Part shown: positions 53,963 to 63,550 of the stretch, piece by piece
How positions within the stretch are numbered: the stretch's first letter is position 1
Layout of the letters: each line of letters starts with the position of its first letter
NCBI RefSeq assembly: GCF_019145495.1
Contig: NZ_JAHSTU010000003.1
Coordinates: forward strand, 496,001 to 560,000
Source of the DNA: Pseudomonas azerbaijanoccidentalis
GTDB lineage: Bacteria > Pseudomonadota > Gammaproteobacteria > Pseudomonadales > Pseudomonadaceae
Direction: 5' to 3'
DNA: 64,000 nucleotides
Translations under genes and position numbers: made by a program
The notes under the pieces: model-generated
What the model saw: the letters and a program-made list of their open reading frames with translations, nothing else
The model's database searches: none
What the model was told of the DNA's origin: nothing

Positions 53963-55101
53963 AGCGAGATAAGCGCACTCAATACGTGATGGGCGATCTT
54001 GATTCGCTCGGCGTTTGGATAATTCTTATTCGCCAGAATCACGATGCCGATGTCTTTGGACGGCACGAATGCGACGTAAGCCCCAAACCCACCGGTGGAG
54101 CCGGTTTTGTTGATCAACAGGTTTTCCATTGGCGGCTGTGGCGGGTTCAGCCACTGGACCTTGTGCGGCTCCATCGCCATGGGCGTCGAGTTGCCTGCCA
54201 GCAGTTGATCGAGGGTGATCGGGTAGCGATACAACTCCCACCCAAGGCCCTGGGTCATGTTGTCGACGGTGTAATAACCGCTGTGGGTCAGGGCGATGGC
54301 CTGCTGCAACGGTTTTTCCAGGCGTGACGGTTTCATGTTTGCTTCGACATAAGCGATCAGGTCCGTGGCACTGGTCTTCACCCCGTACGCTTCGGCGTCC
54401 AGCGCCCCCGGCCCGACTCGCACCGGTTTATCGTCCTTGTTGTAGCCTTGGGCATAAAGCCCCATTTGGTCCTGCGGCACTTTCAGGTAAGTGTGTTTCA
54501 GGCCAAGTTTGGGCAGCAGAGTGTTTGTCATCGCTTCATCGAATGGCTGGCCCAGGCTGTGCGCGGCCAGGTAGCCGAACAAGCCAAGGCTGGGGTTCGA
54601 ATACAGTCGATGGCTACCGGCAGGGAAGAGTGGTTTCCATTGCTGGTAGTAGCTGAGCATTTTGTCGGGTGAATCGAATTCAGCAGGGAATTGCAGAGGC
54701 AAGCCCCCAGCACTGTAGGTGCCGAGTTGCAAGACGCTGATGTTGTCGAAGGCGCTGCCGCGCAAGGCTGGCAGGATGTGACTGGCCTTGTCGGACAAGG
54801 ACAGTTTGCCGCTGGCCTGGGCGTAGGCGGCGAGGGTGGCGGTGTAGGTTTTGCTGACCGAGCCGATCTCGAACAGGGTGTTTTCGGTGACCGGTTTGGC
54901 GGTTTCTTTCGACGCCACGCCGTAGTTGAAGAAGTGCTGTTTGCCGTTGACGGTGACGGCCACGGCCATTCCGGCAATGCCTTCTTTCTGCAGGACCGGT
55001 TTAACAGCGGCATTCACCACCGACTCGATGGGATCCTGTGCGACGCACTGGCCTGCGGTCAGCAGTCCCAGGCAAACCGCGAGCGTTTTCAGGCGATCCA
55101 T
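53959..55101 (-). CDS. ampC: Class C beta-lactamase
   Basis: A 380-residue periplasmic serine beta-lactamase. Signal peptide to about residue 21 (CVA-QD). The active-site motifs are SVSK at 81-84 (Ser81 nucleophile), YSN at 167-169 and KTGSTGGFGAYVAF near 335. Family-typical LRGSAFDNISVLQLGTYSAGGLPLQFP is present, supporting a true AmpC rather than an esterase. It hydrolyses cephalosporins and penicillins. The divergent ampR regulator expected in many Pseudomonas is absent; gudD lies upstream instead, so inducibility is uncertain. Its stop lies inside the right end of a REPIN. Confidence 0.93.
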   Translation of the reverse strand: MDRLKTLAVCLGLLTAGQCVAQDPIESVVNAAVKPVLQKEGIAGMAVAVTVNGKQHFFNYGVASKETAKPVTENTLFEIGSVSKTYTATLAAYAQASGKLSLSDKASHILPALRGSAFDNISVLQLGTYSAGGLPLQFPAEFDSPDKMLSYYQQWKPLFPAGSHRLYSNPSLGLFGYLAAHSLGQPFDEAMTNTLLPKLGLKHTYLKVPQDQMGLYAQGYNKDDKPVRVGPGALDAEAYGVKTSATDLIAYVEANMKPSRLEKPLQQAIALTHSGYYTVDNMTQGLGWELYRYPITLDQLLAGNSTPMAMEPHKVQWLNPPQPPMENLLINKTGSTGGFGAYVAFVPSKDIGIVILANKNYPNAERIKIAHHVLSALISL

Positions 55102-55163
55102 GTTGATGTTGTCCGTAGTTGATTCAGGTGCGCGCCATTCTAGGCGGTAAAACCCCGATCGTT

Positions 55164-55196
55164 AAACCCGAGCCGTTGATGGGTGGCTCGGGTTTA
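55164..55196 (-). terminator. Terminator after gudD
   Basis: AAACCCGAGCC and GGCTCGGGTTT arms around ACCCATCAAC on the minus strand, 26 bases past the gudD stop. It lacks a long T tract but has GGGTTTAAC. Confidence 0.6.
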
Positions 55197-55221
55197 TGAC
55201 GATGGGCGCACTAACGGTGAA

Positions 55222-56565
55222 TCAACGCACCAGGCACGGCCGCTTGTTATCGAACTTCCAGCCCGGAATCAAAAACTGCATGGCCACGCTGTCGTCGCGC
55301 GCGCCCAGGCCCATGCCTTTGTACAGTTCGTGGGCCTTATTCACTTGATCCATGTCCAGCTCGACGCCCAGTCCAGGTTTCTGCGGGACCTGCACGCAAC
55401 CGTCGACGATTTGCAGCGGCGCCTTGGTCAGGCGCTGGCCGTCCTGCCAGATCCAGTGGGTGTCGATGGCGGTGATCTCGCCCGGTGCAGCCGCCGCAAC
55501 GTGGGTGAACATCGCCAGGGAAATGTCGAAGTGGTTGTTGGAGTGCGAACCCCAGGTCAGGCCCCATTCGTGGCACATCTGCGCCACGCGCACCGAGCCT
55601 TGCATGGTCCAGAAGTGCGGGTCGGCCAGGGGAATGTCGACCGACTGCAACTGGATCGCGTGGCCCATTTCCCGCCAGTCGGTGGCGATCATGTTGGTCG
55701 CGGTTTTCAGGCCCGTGGCACGGCGGAACTCGGCCATGACCTCGCGGCCCGAGTAACCGTTTTCCGCGCCGCACGGGTCTTCGGCGTAAGCCAGAACGTT
55801 GTGCTGATCGCGGCACAAACGGATTGCTTCCTTCAACGACCAGGCACCGTTCGGGTCGAGGGTGATGCGCGCATCGGGGAAGCGCTCGGCGAGGGCCGTG
55901 ACCGCTTCGATTTCGGCATCGCCACTGAGCACGCCGCCCTTGAGCTTGAAGTCCTTGAAGCCATATTTGGCGTGAGCCGCCTCAGCCAGGCGCACCACGG
56001 CATCGGCGGTCATGGCTTTCTCGTGCCGCACGCGGAACCAGTCGTTGTCGGCCTCCGGTTCGCTGCGGTAGGCGAGGTCAGTTTCGTTGCGGTCACCGAC
56101 ATAAAACAGATAGCCGAGCATTTTTACTTCATCGCGCTGCTGGCCTTCACCGAGCAGGGCCGCCACCGGTACATCCAGATGCTGACCGAGCAAATCGAGC
56201 AGCGCGGCTTCCAGGCCAGTCACTGCGTGAATGGTGATGCGCAGGTCGAAGGTCTGCAAACCACGGCCACCGGCATCGCGGTCGGCGAAGGTCTGGCGAA
56301 CCTGGTTGAGAATCTTCTGATAAGTGCCGATCGGGCTGCCGACCACCAGGCTGCGTGCGTCTTCAAGGGTCTGGCGAATGCGCTCGCCACCGGGCACTTC
56401 GCCGACGCCGGTGTGGCCGGCGTTGTCCTTGAGGATGACGATGTTGCGGGTGAAAAACGGGCCGTGGGCGCCGCTCAGGTTGAGCAGCATGCCATCGTGA
56501 CCGGCCACCGGAACAACTTGCATGCTGGTGATGATCGGGGCTTTGGCGGTGTCTTGTGCGATCAT
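55222..56565 (-). CDS. gudD: Glucarate dehydratase
   Basis: Converts D-glucarate (and L-idarate) to 5-keto-4-deoxyglucarate in the cytoplasm. A 447-residue enolase-superfamily enzyme. Key segments: [23 protein letters not shown] near the start, the KDFKLKGG lysine motif at about 210, metal-site [12 protein letters not shown] near 235, [19 protein letters not shown] near 265, NMIATDW, and [12 protein letters not shown] with the catalytic His. The ATG at 56565 has AAGGACAAAAAA before it. It lies 12 bases after gudP on the minus strand, so the two form an operon. A terminator follows. Confidence 0.95.
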   Translation of the reverse strand: MIAQDTAKAPIITSMQVVPVAGHDGMLLNLSGAHGPFFTRNIVILKDNAGHTGVGEVPGGERIRQTLEDARSLVVGSPIGTYQKILNQVRQTFADRDAGGRGLQTFDLRITIHAVTGLEAALLDLLGQHLDVPVAALLGEGQQRDEVKMLGYLFYVGDRNETDLAYRSEPEADNDWFRVRHEKAMTADAVVRLAEAAHAKYGFKDFKLKGGVLSGDAEIEAVTALAERFPDARITLDPNGAWSLKEAIRLCRDQHNVLAYAEDPCGAENGYSGREVMAEFRRATGLKTATNMIATDWREMGHAIQLQSVDIPLADPHFWTMQGSVRVAQMCHEWGLTWGSHSNNHFDISLAMFTHVAAAAPGEITAIDTHWIWQDGQRLTKAPLQIVDGCVQVPQKPGLGVELDMDQVNKAHELYKGMGLGARDDSVAMQFLIPGWKFDNKRPCLVR

Positions 56566-56577
56566 TTTTTTGTCCTT

Positions 56578-57924
56578 TCAGGCGTGACGTGGCGCGGCTT
56601 CGGCCGAGGCGGTGGCGGGTATGGTTTTCGGTTTATTGCGTGCGGCGAAGACGATGATTGCAGCGATGATCGAGGTCGCGGCCAGGCCATACAGCCCGCC
56701 CTGAATCGAACCGGTGCGCTCTTCAAGCAGGCCGAAGGTGGTCGGCGCGACGAAGCCACCGAGGTTGCCCACCGAGTTGATCAACGCGATGACACCCGCA
56801 GCGATGCGTGCATCGAGATAGGCCTGGGGAATCGGCCAGAACAGTGAAGATGCCGATTTGAAGCCCAGCGCCGCAAAGCAGATCGCCACGAACGCGAAGA
56901 TCGGCCCGCCCGTGGTGGACATGAACATCCCGGCCGCAGCGATCAACAACGCGACGGCAACCCAGGCTTGCTGGTGTTTCCATTTAGCCGACAGCGACGC
57001 GAAGGCGTACATGCCGATGATCGACAGCAACCACGGAATCGAGTTGAACATACCGACCTGGAAGTCGCTGAGGTCGCCCATCTTCTTGATGATGCTCGGC
57101 AGCCAGAAGGTGGCGGCGTAGATGGTCAGCTGGATGAAGAAGTAGATCACGCAGAACAGGATGATCTGGCGGTCCTTGAGCAGTTTGCCCAGCGACGGTT
57201 TGATCGGCGTCGCGGCTTCGCGGGCCAGTTGTTCGTCGTCGATGGCCTTGACCAACGCGTCTTGTTCATCGCGGGTCAGCCATTTGGCGTCGTGGGGTTT
57301 GGAATCCAGCCAGAACCAGACGAAGGCGCACAGGCCCACCGAGAACATGCCCTCGATGAAGTACATCCATTGCCAGCCGTGCATGCCCAGGCCGCTGATT
57401 TGCAGGAGCAGGCCGGACAGCGGGCCGGAGATCAGCGAGGCAATCGCCGAGCCACTCAGGAAAATCGCGATCGCCTTGCCGCGCTCCACGCCGGGCAACC
57501 AGCGGGTGAAGTAGTAGATCACCCCGGGAAAGAACCCGGCTTCTGCAACGCCCAGCAGAAATCGCAGGATGTAGAAGTGAGTTTCGTTCTGAATGAATGC
57601 CATGCCGGCAGCGACAAGGCCCCAGGTCAGCATGATGCGGGTCAGCCAGATACGTGCGCCGACTTTTTGCAGAAGGATGTTGGAGGGCACTTCGAACAGT
57701 GCGTAACCAATGAAGAACAGACCGGCCCCGAGGCCGTAGGCGGCAGCGCCGATGCCCAGGTCGTGTTCCATGTGGGCGCGGACGAAGCCGATGTTCACGC
57801 GGTCAATGTAATTGACGATGAACATGATGACGAACAGCGGCAGGACGTGACGTTTGACTTTGGAGATGGCGGACTTCAGCACGGAACTGGCGTCGTCGTT
57901 CATCCCGGAGATGGATGTATTCAC
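56578..57924 (-). CDS. gudP: D-glucarate/galactarate MFS permease
   Basis: A 448-residue major-facilitator protein of the anion:cation symporter (ACS) family with twelve helices. Hallmarks are FVIMFIVNYIDRVNIGFV at helix 1 and FEVPSNILLQKVGARIWLTRIMLTWG between helices 2 and 3. Given gudD right behind, glucarate (or galactarate) uptake is the likely role. The start is GTG at 57924 because GGGAGAAAACGCA precedes it; an ATG 21 bases later and a GTG 15 bases earlier are poorer. A FadR-type regulator lies divergently, 279 bases away. Confidence 0.92.
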   Translation of the reverse strand: MNTSISGMNDDASSVLKSAISKVKRHVLPLFVIMFIVNYIDRVNIGFVRAHMEHDLGIGAAAYGLGAGLFFIGYALFEVPSNILLQKVGARIWLTRIMLTWGLVAAGMAFIQNETHFYILRFLLGVAEAGFFPGVIYYFTRWLPGVERGKAIAIFLSGSAIASLISGPLSGLLLQISGLGMHGWQWMYFIEGMFSVGLCAFVWFWLDSKPHDAKWLTRDEQDALVKAIDDEQLAREAATPIKPSLGKLLKDRQIILFCVIYFFIQLTIYAATFWLPSIIKKMGDLSDFQVGMFNSIPWLLSIIGMYAFASLSAKWKHQQAWVAVALLIAAAGMFMSTTGGPIFAFVAICFAALGFKSASSLFWPIPQAYLDARIAAGVIALINSVGNLGGFVAPTTFGLLEERTGSIQGGLYGLAATSIIAAIIVFAARNKPKTIPATASAEAAPRHA

Positions 57925-57985
57925 TGCGTTTTCTCCCACTCGTTATTTTTATGCGGGGTGTGACGGTGCTGCGTTGTTGATAGAC

Positions 57986-57996
57986 ATCATACAACT
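57986..57996. promoter_or_regulatory. Candidate operator for the glucarate regulator (site 1)
   Basis: ATCATACAACT, 62 bases upstream of the gudP start. It matches site 2 at 58119-58129 (GTCATACAAGT). FadR-family operators are short palindromes of this sort. Confidence 0.45.
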
Positions 57997-58118
57997 AGGT
58001 TTTTTCGTCCTGCAACAGGGTTAACCCAACAAAATGGCGATTATTTTCGGAGTTGGTATTCTTCTATTGATTTTTGAAAGCTGTATTCGAGGCTAAAAAG
58101 CTGATTTTGTTGAGTGTT

Positions 58119-58129
58119 GTCATACAAGT
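58119..58129. promoter_or_regulatory. Candidate operator for the glucarate regulator (site 2)
   Basis: GTCATACAAGT, with TTGT before it giving TTGTCATACAAG, in the region just ahead of the regulator gene. Shares TCATACAA with site 1. Confidence 0.45.
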
Positions 58130-58203
58130 TGACTGCGATTTTTCTGGCGATTCCCGACAAACGCGATGCTACGATTCGACAGCCATGTTTTTCGGACGCC
58201 GCC

Positions 58204-58914
58204 ATGCAAGAAGACCTCGACGCACCTGCCCGCAAGCGCAGCCACAATCTGGCCCACGACCTGGTGGCCAAGTTGACCCAGAGCATCCTGCTCGGGCAGA
58301 TGGTACCCGGCGACAAGTTGCCCTCCGAGAACAGCATTGTTCAGGAGCACGGCGTCAGTCGCACGGTGGTGCGCGAGGCGATTTCGAAGTTGCAGGCTTC
58401 GGGGCTGGTGGAAACACGTCACGGCATCGGCACGTTTGTGCTGGAGCGTGCGCCGGAGCAGGGGTTGCGGCTCAATGTCGATACCGCGTTGGGTGTGCGC
58501 AGCATTCTGGAATTGCGCATGGGTCTGGAAACCCAGGCGGCGGCGCTGGCCGCGATGCGCCGCACCGATCAGCAACTGGCGCAGATGCGCGAAGCGCTCG
58601 ACGATTATCAGAATCTGTTGGCCAACAATGACAGTTGCGTCGAGGCCGATCGGCGCTTTCATCTGCTGATTGCCGAAGCCACCGGCAATGTGTGTTTCAG
58701 CGAAATCATGCAGCACCTTGGCAGCGCCATGATCCCGCGAACCCGGGTCAACGCGGCAGAGCGCGGGGCGGTGGATTTGAGCAAGCTTGGGCAACTGGCC
58801 AATCTTGAACACGAGGCGATCCTCAACGCCATCAAGCGCCAGGACCCGGACGCGGCGCGGGCGGCAATGTGGTTGCATTTGACCAACAGCCGGGACCGGT
58901 TTTCGCCTAGCTGA
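58204..58914 (+). CDS. FadR/GntR-family regulator of glucarate genes
   Basis: A 236-residue regulator. Winged-helix N-terminus (about 12-75): LVAKLTQSILLGQMVPGDKLPSENSIVQEHGVSRTVVREAISKLQASGLVETRHGIGTFV. The FCD all-helical effector domain (about 95-225) includes ELRMGLETQAAALAA, DRRFHLLIAEATGN and LEHEAILNAIKRQDPDAARAAMWLH, with metal/ligand-binding Asp-His-His pattern. The ATG at 58204 is chosen; the longer frame from 58114 has no site. Divergent from gudP-gudD, so it most likely represses them in the absence of glucarate-type sugar acids. The intergenic region has two matching TCATACAA sites. Confidence 0.93.
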   Translation: MQEDLDAPARKRSHNLAHDLVAKLTQSILLGQMVPGDKLPSENSIVQEHGVSRTVVREAISKLQASGLVETRHGIGTFVLERAPEQGLRLNVDTALGVRSILELRMGLETQAAALAAMRRTDQQLAQMREALDDYQNLLANNDSCVEADRRFHLLIAEATGNVCFSEIMQHLGSAMIPRTRVNAAERGAVDLSKLGQLANLEHEAILNAIKRQDPDAARAAMWLHLTNSRDRFSPS

Positions 58915-58940
58915 GGGTCAGCGATACCGAGTGATCGTTC

Positions 58941-59017
58941 ATCGCGGGCAAGCCCGCTCCCACAAGGATTCCATGAACACCATAGGACCCTGTGGGAGCG
59001 GGCTCGCCCGCGATGGC
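58941..59017. repeat. REPIN (GTGGGAGCGGGC family)
   Basis: ATCGCGGGCAAGCCCGCTCC and GTGGGAGCGGGCTCGCCCGC arms between the regulator and the exporter gene, which converge. Confidence 0.92.
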
Positions 59018-59044
59018 GTCAGACGTTTCAACACAAATCGTCGA

Positions 59045-59944
59045 TCAAGCCCGCGCTACCTGAACCACCGATCTGCGCTCCAGGTTCAACGCCAACACAC
59101 TGATCAACACCACCACCGCCCCCACTCCCACCATCAGCGTCGGTCTCTCGCCGAGCGCAAAAGAAGCAATCAGCATCGCCGTCGGCGGCACCAGATACAG
59201 CGTCATCGTCGCCCGGCTCAGGTCCACGTGGGCCAACACATAGGCCCAGGCCAGATACGCCAGCGCACTCGGAAAAATCCCCAAGGCAAACACCGCCCAC
59301 TGCACGCGCAGCGGCGCATTGACCACCTGATCCGCCAGCCCCGGCAGGAAAATCAACAGCAGTGCGGTCCCTGACCAGACCGTGTAACACACCAATGTCA
59401 GGCCGTCGTAACGACCGGTGTGATGCTTTTGCAGGCCGAAGTAGAGACTCCAGGACAGCGCCGCCAACAGGATCAGCAAACCATGGGCATCGATGCTGCC
59501 GAAACCATGATCACCCGCCACCACAATCACCACGCCGACCAATCCCAGCATCACGCAACCCCAACGCCAGACGCTCACCCGATCCTTGAACACAAAGCGC
59601 GCCAGCAACGTGCTGAACAGTGGCGTGGTCTGCGCCAGTACACTCGATGCGCCAGCGCTGACGCCTTGTTGACCGAAATTGATCGATACGTGATGCAGGC
59701 TCACCGCAAAGAAACCCAGCGCGAACAACAGCGGCAGATCCCGCAGTTTCGGCAAATGAATGCCCCGTACCACCGCGACCACGGCCATGAACACCGACGC
59801 GATCAGAAAGCGCAGCAGCGCCAGGTGCACCGGATCGTAGGCCAACAAACCGATGTGGATACCGGTCGGGGAATAACCCCAACAGACCACGACAAACGCC
59901 ATGGCCAGAATGATTTTCAAAGGGGAGGGCGTGAGCGGATTCAT
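59045..59944 (-). CDS. EamA-family DMT exporter
   Basis: A 299-residue membrane protein of ten predicted helices in two EamA halves. Features include VVVCWGYSPTGIHIGLLAYDPVHLALLRFLIAS in the first half and YLAWAYVLAHVDLSRATMTLYLVPPTAMLIASFALGE in the second. EamA proteins often export metabolites or amino acids; the substrate is unknown. The start at 59944 (MNPLTPSPLKI) drops 18 upstream codons. It is divergent from a LysR gene 95 bases away, which probably regulates it. Confidence 0.9.
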   Translation of the reverse strand: MNPLTPSPLKIILAMAFVVVCWGYSPTGIHIGLLAYDPVHLALLRFLIASVFMAVVAVVRGIHLPKLRDLPLLFALGFFAVSLHHVSINFGQQGVSAGASSVLAQTTPLFSTLLARFVFKDRVSVWRWGCVMLGLVGVVIVVAGDHGFGSIDAHGLLILLAALSWSLYFGLQKHHTGRYDGLTLVCYTVWSGTALLLIFLPGLADQVVNAPLRVQWAVFALGIFPSALAYLAWAYVLAHVDLSRATMTLYLVPPTAMLIASFALGERPTLMVGVGAVVVLISVLALNLERRSVVQVARA

Positions 59945-60039
59945 GGTCGTGCACCGGTGGGAGATGCCCCGAGTATCAGAATCCGGATCATTCTCCACAA
60001 CTGACTTATAATGCGCGAAACGTTCACTTTGGGTGATGT

Positions 60040-60903
60040 ATGGAGCTGGCGCAGATTCGCATGTTCAAGACCGTTGCCGAGGTGGGCAGCATCGCCCGTG
60101 CCGCTGAACTGCTGCATTGCGTGCCGTCCAACATCACCGCACGGATCAAGTCGCTGGAGGCGGAGTTGGGCGTTGCGTTGTTCATGCGTGAAGGGCGCGG
60201 TTTGCGCATCAGCCCCTCGGGCCAGACGTTTCTGGCCTACGCCTCGAAAATTCTGGCCCTCACCGCCGAGGCCAAACGCGCGGTGGACCCTTCGGCTGAG
60301 CCGTCCGGGCCGCTGCGTATTGGTGCTATCGAGTCTTCTGCCACCGGGCGCTTGCCGCGTTTGCTGGCGAAATTCCACAAGCGTTTCCCGCAGGTGGCGC
60401 TGGAACTGACCACCGGCACTTGGGCCCAGTTGCTCGACGACACGTTCAATCACAAGCTCGACGGTGCAATTGTCGCGGTCGACGTCGAACGCTCGCAGCT
60501 CAAGCGCACGCCGATGTACCGAGAAGAGTTGCTGGTGATCGCCTCAACCTCCCTCGGACCGCTGCGCGACGTAGCGGACCTGCACGACAAGACCATGTTC
60601 CTTTGGCCGCAAGGCTGCCCCTACCGTGCGGCGATGGAACATTGGTTATTGCGCAACGGATTGTCGTTGCCGATTGTCAGCCTGGCCAGCTATGGCGCAA
60701 TTGTCGGTTGCGTCAGCGCCGGGGCCGGCGTGGCGCTGGTGACTAAAGGGGTTTTCGATCAATACGCCAAGGGTGCCGGGTGCGTGGCGTTTGAGTTTCC
60801 TGAACTGACCGCCATCGAGAGCCTGTTCTACTGGCATGAAAACGCCGGAGTTCATCCGGCGCGGGAAGCGTTCGTGGCGATGCTGCGCGAGGAATTTGCT
60901 TAG
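60040..60903 (+). CDS. LysR-family regulator
   Basis: A 287-residue regulator. Helix-turn-helix at about 15-45 (GSIARAAELLHCVPSNITARIKSLEAELG), effector domain at about 90-280. The start and sequence resemble the PtrR/YneJ type (MELAQIRMFKTVAEVGS; VPSNITARIK). It faces the EamA exporter with a 95-base shared upstream region, the usual LysR-target geometry. The effector is unknown. A REP pair ends the gene's downstream region before trhP. Confidence 0.92.
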   Translation: MELAQIRMFKTVAEVGSIARAAELLHCVPSNITARIKSLEAELGVALFMREGRGLRISPSGQTFLAYASKILALTAEAKRAVDPSAEPSGPLRIGAIESSATGRLPRLLAKFHKRFPQVALELTTGTWAQLLDDTFNHKLDGAIVAVDVERSQLKRTPMYREELLVIASTSLGPLRDVADLHDKTMFLWPQGCPYRAAMEHWLLRNGLSLPIVSLASYGAIVGCVSAGAGVALVTKGVFDQYAKGAGCVAFEFPELTAIESLFYWHENAGVHPAREAFVAMLREEFA

Positions 60904-60916
60904 GCATTCCACCTGT

Positions 60917-60994
60917 GTAGGAGCTGCCGAAGGCTGCGATCTTTTGATCTTAAAAAGCAAAATCAAAAGATCGCAGCCTTCGGCAGCTCCTACA
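60917..60994. repeat. REP-type inverted repeat pair
   Basis: Nearly perfect facing GTAGGAGCTGCCGAAGGCTG arms with a short AT-rich centre, between the convergent LysR and trhP genes. Confidence 0.93.
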
Positions 60995-61000
60995 GCGCGA

Positions 61001-62326
61001 TTACGGTGCGCTGATATCGCGCATCAGCAGACCGTAGCTGAGGTCCACCGCGTCCGGAATCGGCAAGTACACCGTGTGCCCATCGCCGGGCGCCACTTCG
61101 ATGGGCTCGCCTTTGCTGTTCTGCAACTGGTGCAAATCAAAGTGAAAGTTGCCCTTGGGCGTCATCAATTCCATGTGGTCGCCCAGGGCAAATCGGTTTT
61201 TCACTTTCACCTCGGCCAACCGATCTCGCCGTTCGCCAGTCAGTTCGCCAACAAATTGCTGGCGTTCCGACACCGAGCTGCCGTTCTGATAATTCTGGTA
61301 TTCGTCATGCACATGCCGTCGCAAAAAGCCTTCGGTGTAACCGCGCTGGGCGAGGGATTCCAGGTCGGTCATCAAGCCGCGGTCGAACGCCCGGCCAGCC
61401 ACGGCATCGTCGATGGCCCGGCGGTAAACCTGGGTGGTTCGCGCGCAATAGAAGTGTGATTTGGTCCGGCCTTCGATTTTCAATGAATGCACGCCCATCT
61501 GTGTCAGGCGCTCGACATGCTGCACGGCACGCAGGTCTTTGGCGTTCATGATGTAAGTGCCGTGTTCGTCTTCGAAGGCGGGCATCTGTTCGTCGGGACG
61601 ATTGGCTTCCTGCAGCAGGAACAGCTGTTCGGTGGGTGCGCCGATGCCCAATGTCGGTTGAGGCTCAACGTGCTGGACGATCTCCCCGAGGAGGTTTTCC
61701 GTGGCCGGTTGCGCCGAGTACTTCCAGCGGCAGGCGTTGGTGCAGCTGCCCTGATTGGCGTCACGCTTGTTCATGTAGCCCGACAGCAGGCAGCGCCCGG
61801 AATAGGCCATGCACAGCGCACCATGCACGAACACCTCCAGCTCCATGGCCGGAACCTGTTGGCGAATTTCACCGATTTCCTCCAGGGACAATTCCCGCGA
61901 CAGGATGATCCGGCTCAAGCCCTGCTGCTGCCAAAACTCGACACTGGCCCAGTTGACCGTGTTGGCCTGAACCGAGAGATGAATCGGCATCTGCGGGTAG
62001 TGTCGGCGCACCAGCATGATCAGGCCGGGGTCGGACATGATCAGCGCGTCTGGCGCCATGGCGATGATGGGCGCCAAGTCCTTGAGGAAGGTCTTGAGCT
62101 TGGCGTTGTGCGGCGCGATGTTCACTACCACGTAAAAACGCTTGCCCTGCGCCTGTGCTTCGCGAATGCCGATGGCCAGGTGGGCGTGATCGAATTCGTT
62201 GTTGCGCACCCGCAAGCTGTAGCGTGGTTGGCCGGCGTACACCGCATCGGCGCCGTAGGCGAAGGCATAACGCATGTTTTTCAGGGTGCCGGCGGGGGCG
62301 AGCAGTTGCGGAGCAATGAGGTTCAT
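61001..62326 (-). CDS. trhP: tRNA hydroxylation protein P (peptidase U32 family)
   Basis: A 441-residue U32-family protein (YegQ). TrhP uses prephenate and an iron-sulfur cluster to hydroxylate uridine 34 (ho5U) in tRNA wobble positions. The N-terminal barrel begins LLAPAGTLKNMRYAFAYGADAVYAG. The U32 signature EVFVHGALCMAYSGRCLLSGY is at about 164-184 with Cys172 and Cys179, followed by NQGSCTNACRW with Cys195 and Cys199, the likely cluster ligands. The C-terminal part is the usual DUF3656-free TrhP end. The ATG is at 62326, with no strong ribosome site. It was earlier called a protease; the tRNA role is established in E. coli. Confidence 0.9.
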   Translation of the reverse strand: MNLIAPQLLAPAGTLKNMRYAFAYGADAVYAGQPRYSLRVRNNEFDHAHLAIGIREAQAQGKRFYVVVNIAPHNAKLKTFLKDLAPIIAMAPDALIMSDPGLIMLVRRHYPQMPIHLSVQANTVNWASVEFWQQQGLSRIILSRELSLEEIGEIRQQVPAMELEVFVHGALCMAYSGRCLLSGYMNKRDANQGSCTNACRWKYSAQPATENLLGEIVQHVEPQPTLGIGAPTEQLFLLQEANRPDEQMPAFEDEHGTYIMNAKDLRAVQHVERLTQMGVHSLKIEGRTKSHFYCARTTQVYRRAIDDAVAGRAFDRGLMTDLESLAQRGYTEGFLRRHVHDEYQNYQNGSSVSERQQFVGELTGERRDRLAEVKVKNRFALGDHMELMTPKGNFHFDLHQLQNSKGEPIEVAPGDGHTVYLPIPDAVDLSYGLLMRDISAP

Positions 62327-62488
62327 GGGGAGTCGATCGCAAAAGCCGCGCAGGGTAAACGTCTTGGCCCGAGGGTTTATTGATCTGGATCTATGCTTTA
62401 TTCACTAACGGATGGCACTCGTGCGAGCCGTGGCGGCCTAAGCATCAGGACGCACCGTTGCGTCCAGGCAGACTGGCATGGAACGGAT

Positions 62489-63550
62489 ATGAACGAAGAA
62501 ACCCTGAAAGACAAATCGCTGGCGATTCTGTTGGCACTGGTCAGCATTGCGTTCATCTGGATTCTGCTGCCGTTTTACGGCGCCGTGTTCTGGGCAGTGA
62601 TCCTCGGGATCCTGTTTGCTCCTCTGCAACGTCGACTGCAATTGAAGCTCGGCTGGCAGCGCAACCTTATTTCGCTGCTCACCCTGAGCATCTGCCTGTT
62701 GATTGCGATTCTGCCGGTGATCATCCTGAGCATCTTCCTCGTCCAGGAGGGGACCGCGGTCTACAGGAATATCGAAAGTGGCGAGTTGGACATCGCGGGG
62801 TATGTGGCGCAGTTCAAGCACAGCCTGCCGTCGTACCTCCAGCACTTGCTCGACCGCTTCGGCATGGGCGAGTTGAACGGGCTGCGGGAGAAAATCATCA
62901 AGAGCGCGATGACCGGCAATGAGTTCGTCGCCACCCAGGCGTTCAGTTTTGGTCAGGGGACATTCGAGTTCATTGTCAGTTTTTTCATCATGATGTACTT
63001 GCTGTTTTTCTTCCTGCGCGACGGTGCGGAGCTTGCGCGCAAGGTGCGCATGGCCGTGCCGCTGGAGGAAAACCAGAAGCGTCGTTTGCAACTCAAGTTC
63101 AACCGGGTGGTACGAGCCACCGTGAAGGGCAACCTGGTGGTGGCGATCACGCAGGGCGCGTTGGGCGGTTTGATTTTCTGGTTTCTGGATATCCCCAGTG
63201 CATTGATCTGGGCGGTGCTGATGGCGTTTCTGTCACTGTTGCCGGCAGTGGGGGCGGGAATTATCTGGGCGCCGGTGGCGGCGTTCTTCCTGTTTACCGG
63301 GGCGATCTGGCAAGGGGTGACCCTGGCCTTGTTCGGTGTATTCGTGATTGGTCTTGTGGATAACGTGCTGCGCCCGATCCTGGTGGGCAAGGACACCAAG
63401 ATGCCCGACTACATGATCCTGATTTCGACGTTGGGTGGCCTGGCGATTTTCGGCTTGAACGGCTTTGTCATCGGCCCGTTGATTGCCGCGTTGTTCATGT
63501 CGAGCTGGGCAATATTCATCGAAACCAAACCCCGGGTGCAGTTGCCTTAG
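62489..63550 (+). CDS. AI-2E-family permease
   Basis: A 353-residue inner-membrane protein with seven to eight helices. An N-terminal helical pair (LAILLALVSIAFIWILLPFYGAVFWAVILGILFAPLQRRL) precedes a cytoplasmic stretch of about 120 residues, then helices with FFIMMYLLFFFLRDGAELARKV and the conserved QGALGGLIFWFLDIPSALIWAVLMAFLSLLPAVGAGIIWAPVA and PILVGKDTKMPDYMILISTLGGL. The family includes autoinducer-2 exporters and sodium-proton antiporters, so function is uncertain. The start at 62489 follows GGAACGGAT; an earlier start would add 32 unlikely residues. Its last four bases overlap the end of a facing small gene. Confidence 0.88.
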   Translation: MNEETLKDKSLAILLALVSIAFIWILLPFYGAVFWAVILGILFAPLQRRLQLKLGWQRNLISLLTLSICLLIAILPVIILSIFLVQEGTAVYRNIESGELDIAGYVAQFKHSLPSYLQHLLDRFGMGELNGLREKIIKSAMTGNEFVATQAFSFGQGTFEFIVSFFIMMYLLFFFLRDGAELARKVRMAVPLEENQKRRLQLKFNRVVRATVKGNLVVAITQGALGGLIFWFLDIPSALIWAVLMAFLSLLPAVGAGIIWAPVAAFFLFTGAIWQGVTLALFGVFVIGLVDNVLRPILVGKDTKMPDYMILISTLGGLAIFGLNGFVIGPLIAALFMSSWAIFIETKPRVQLP

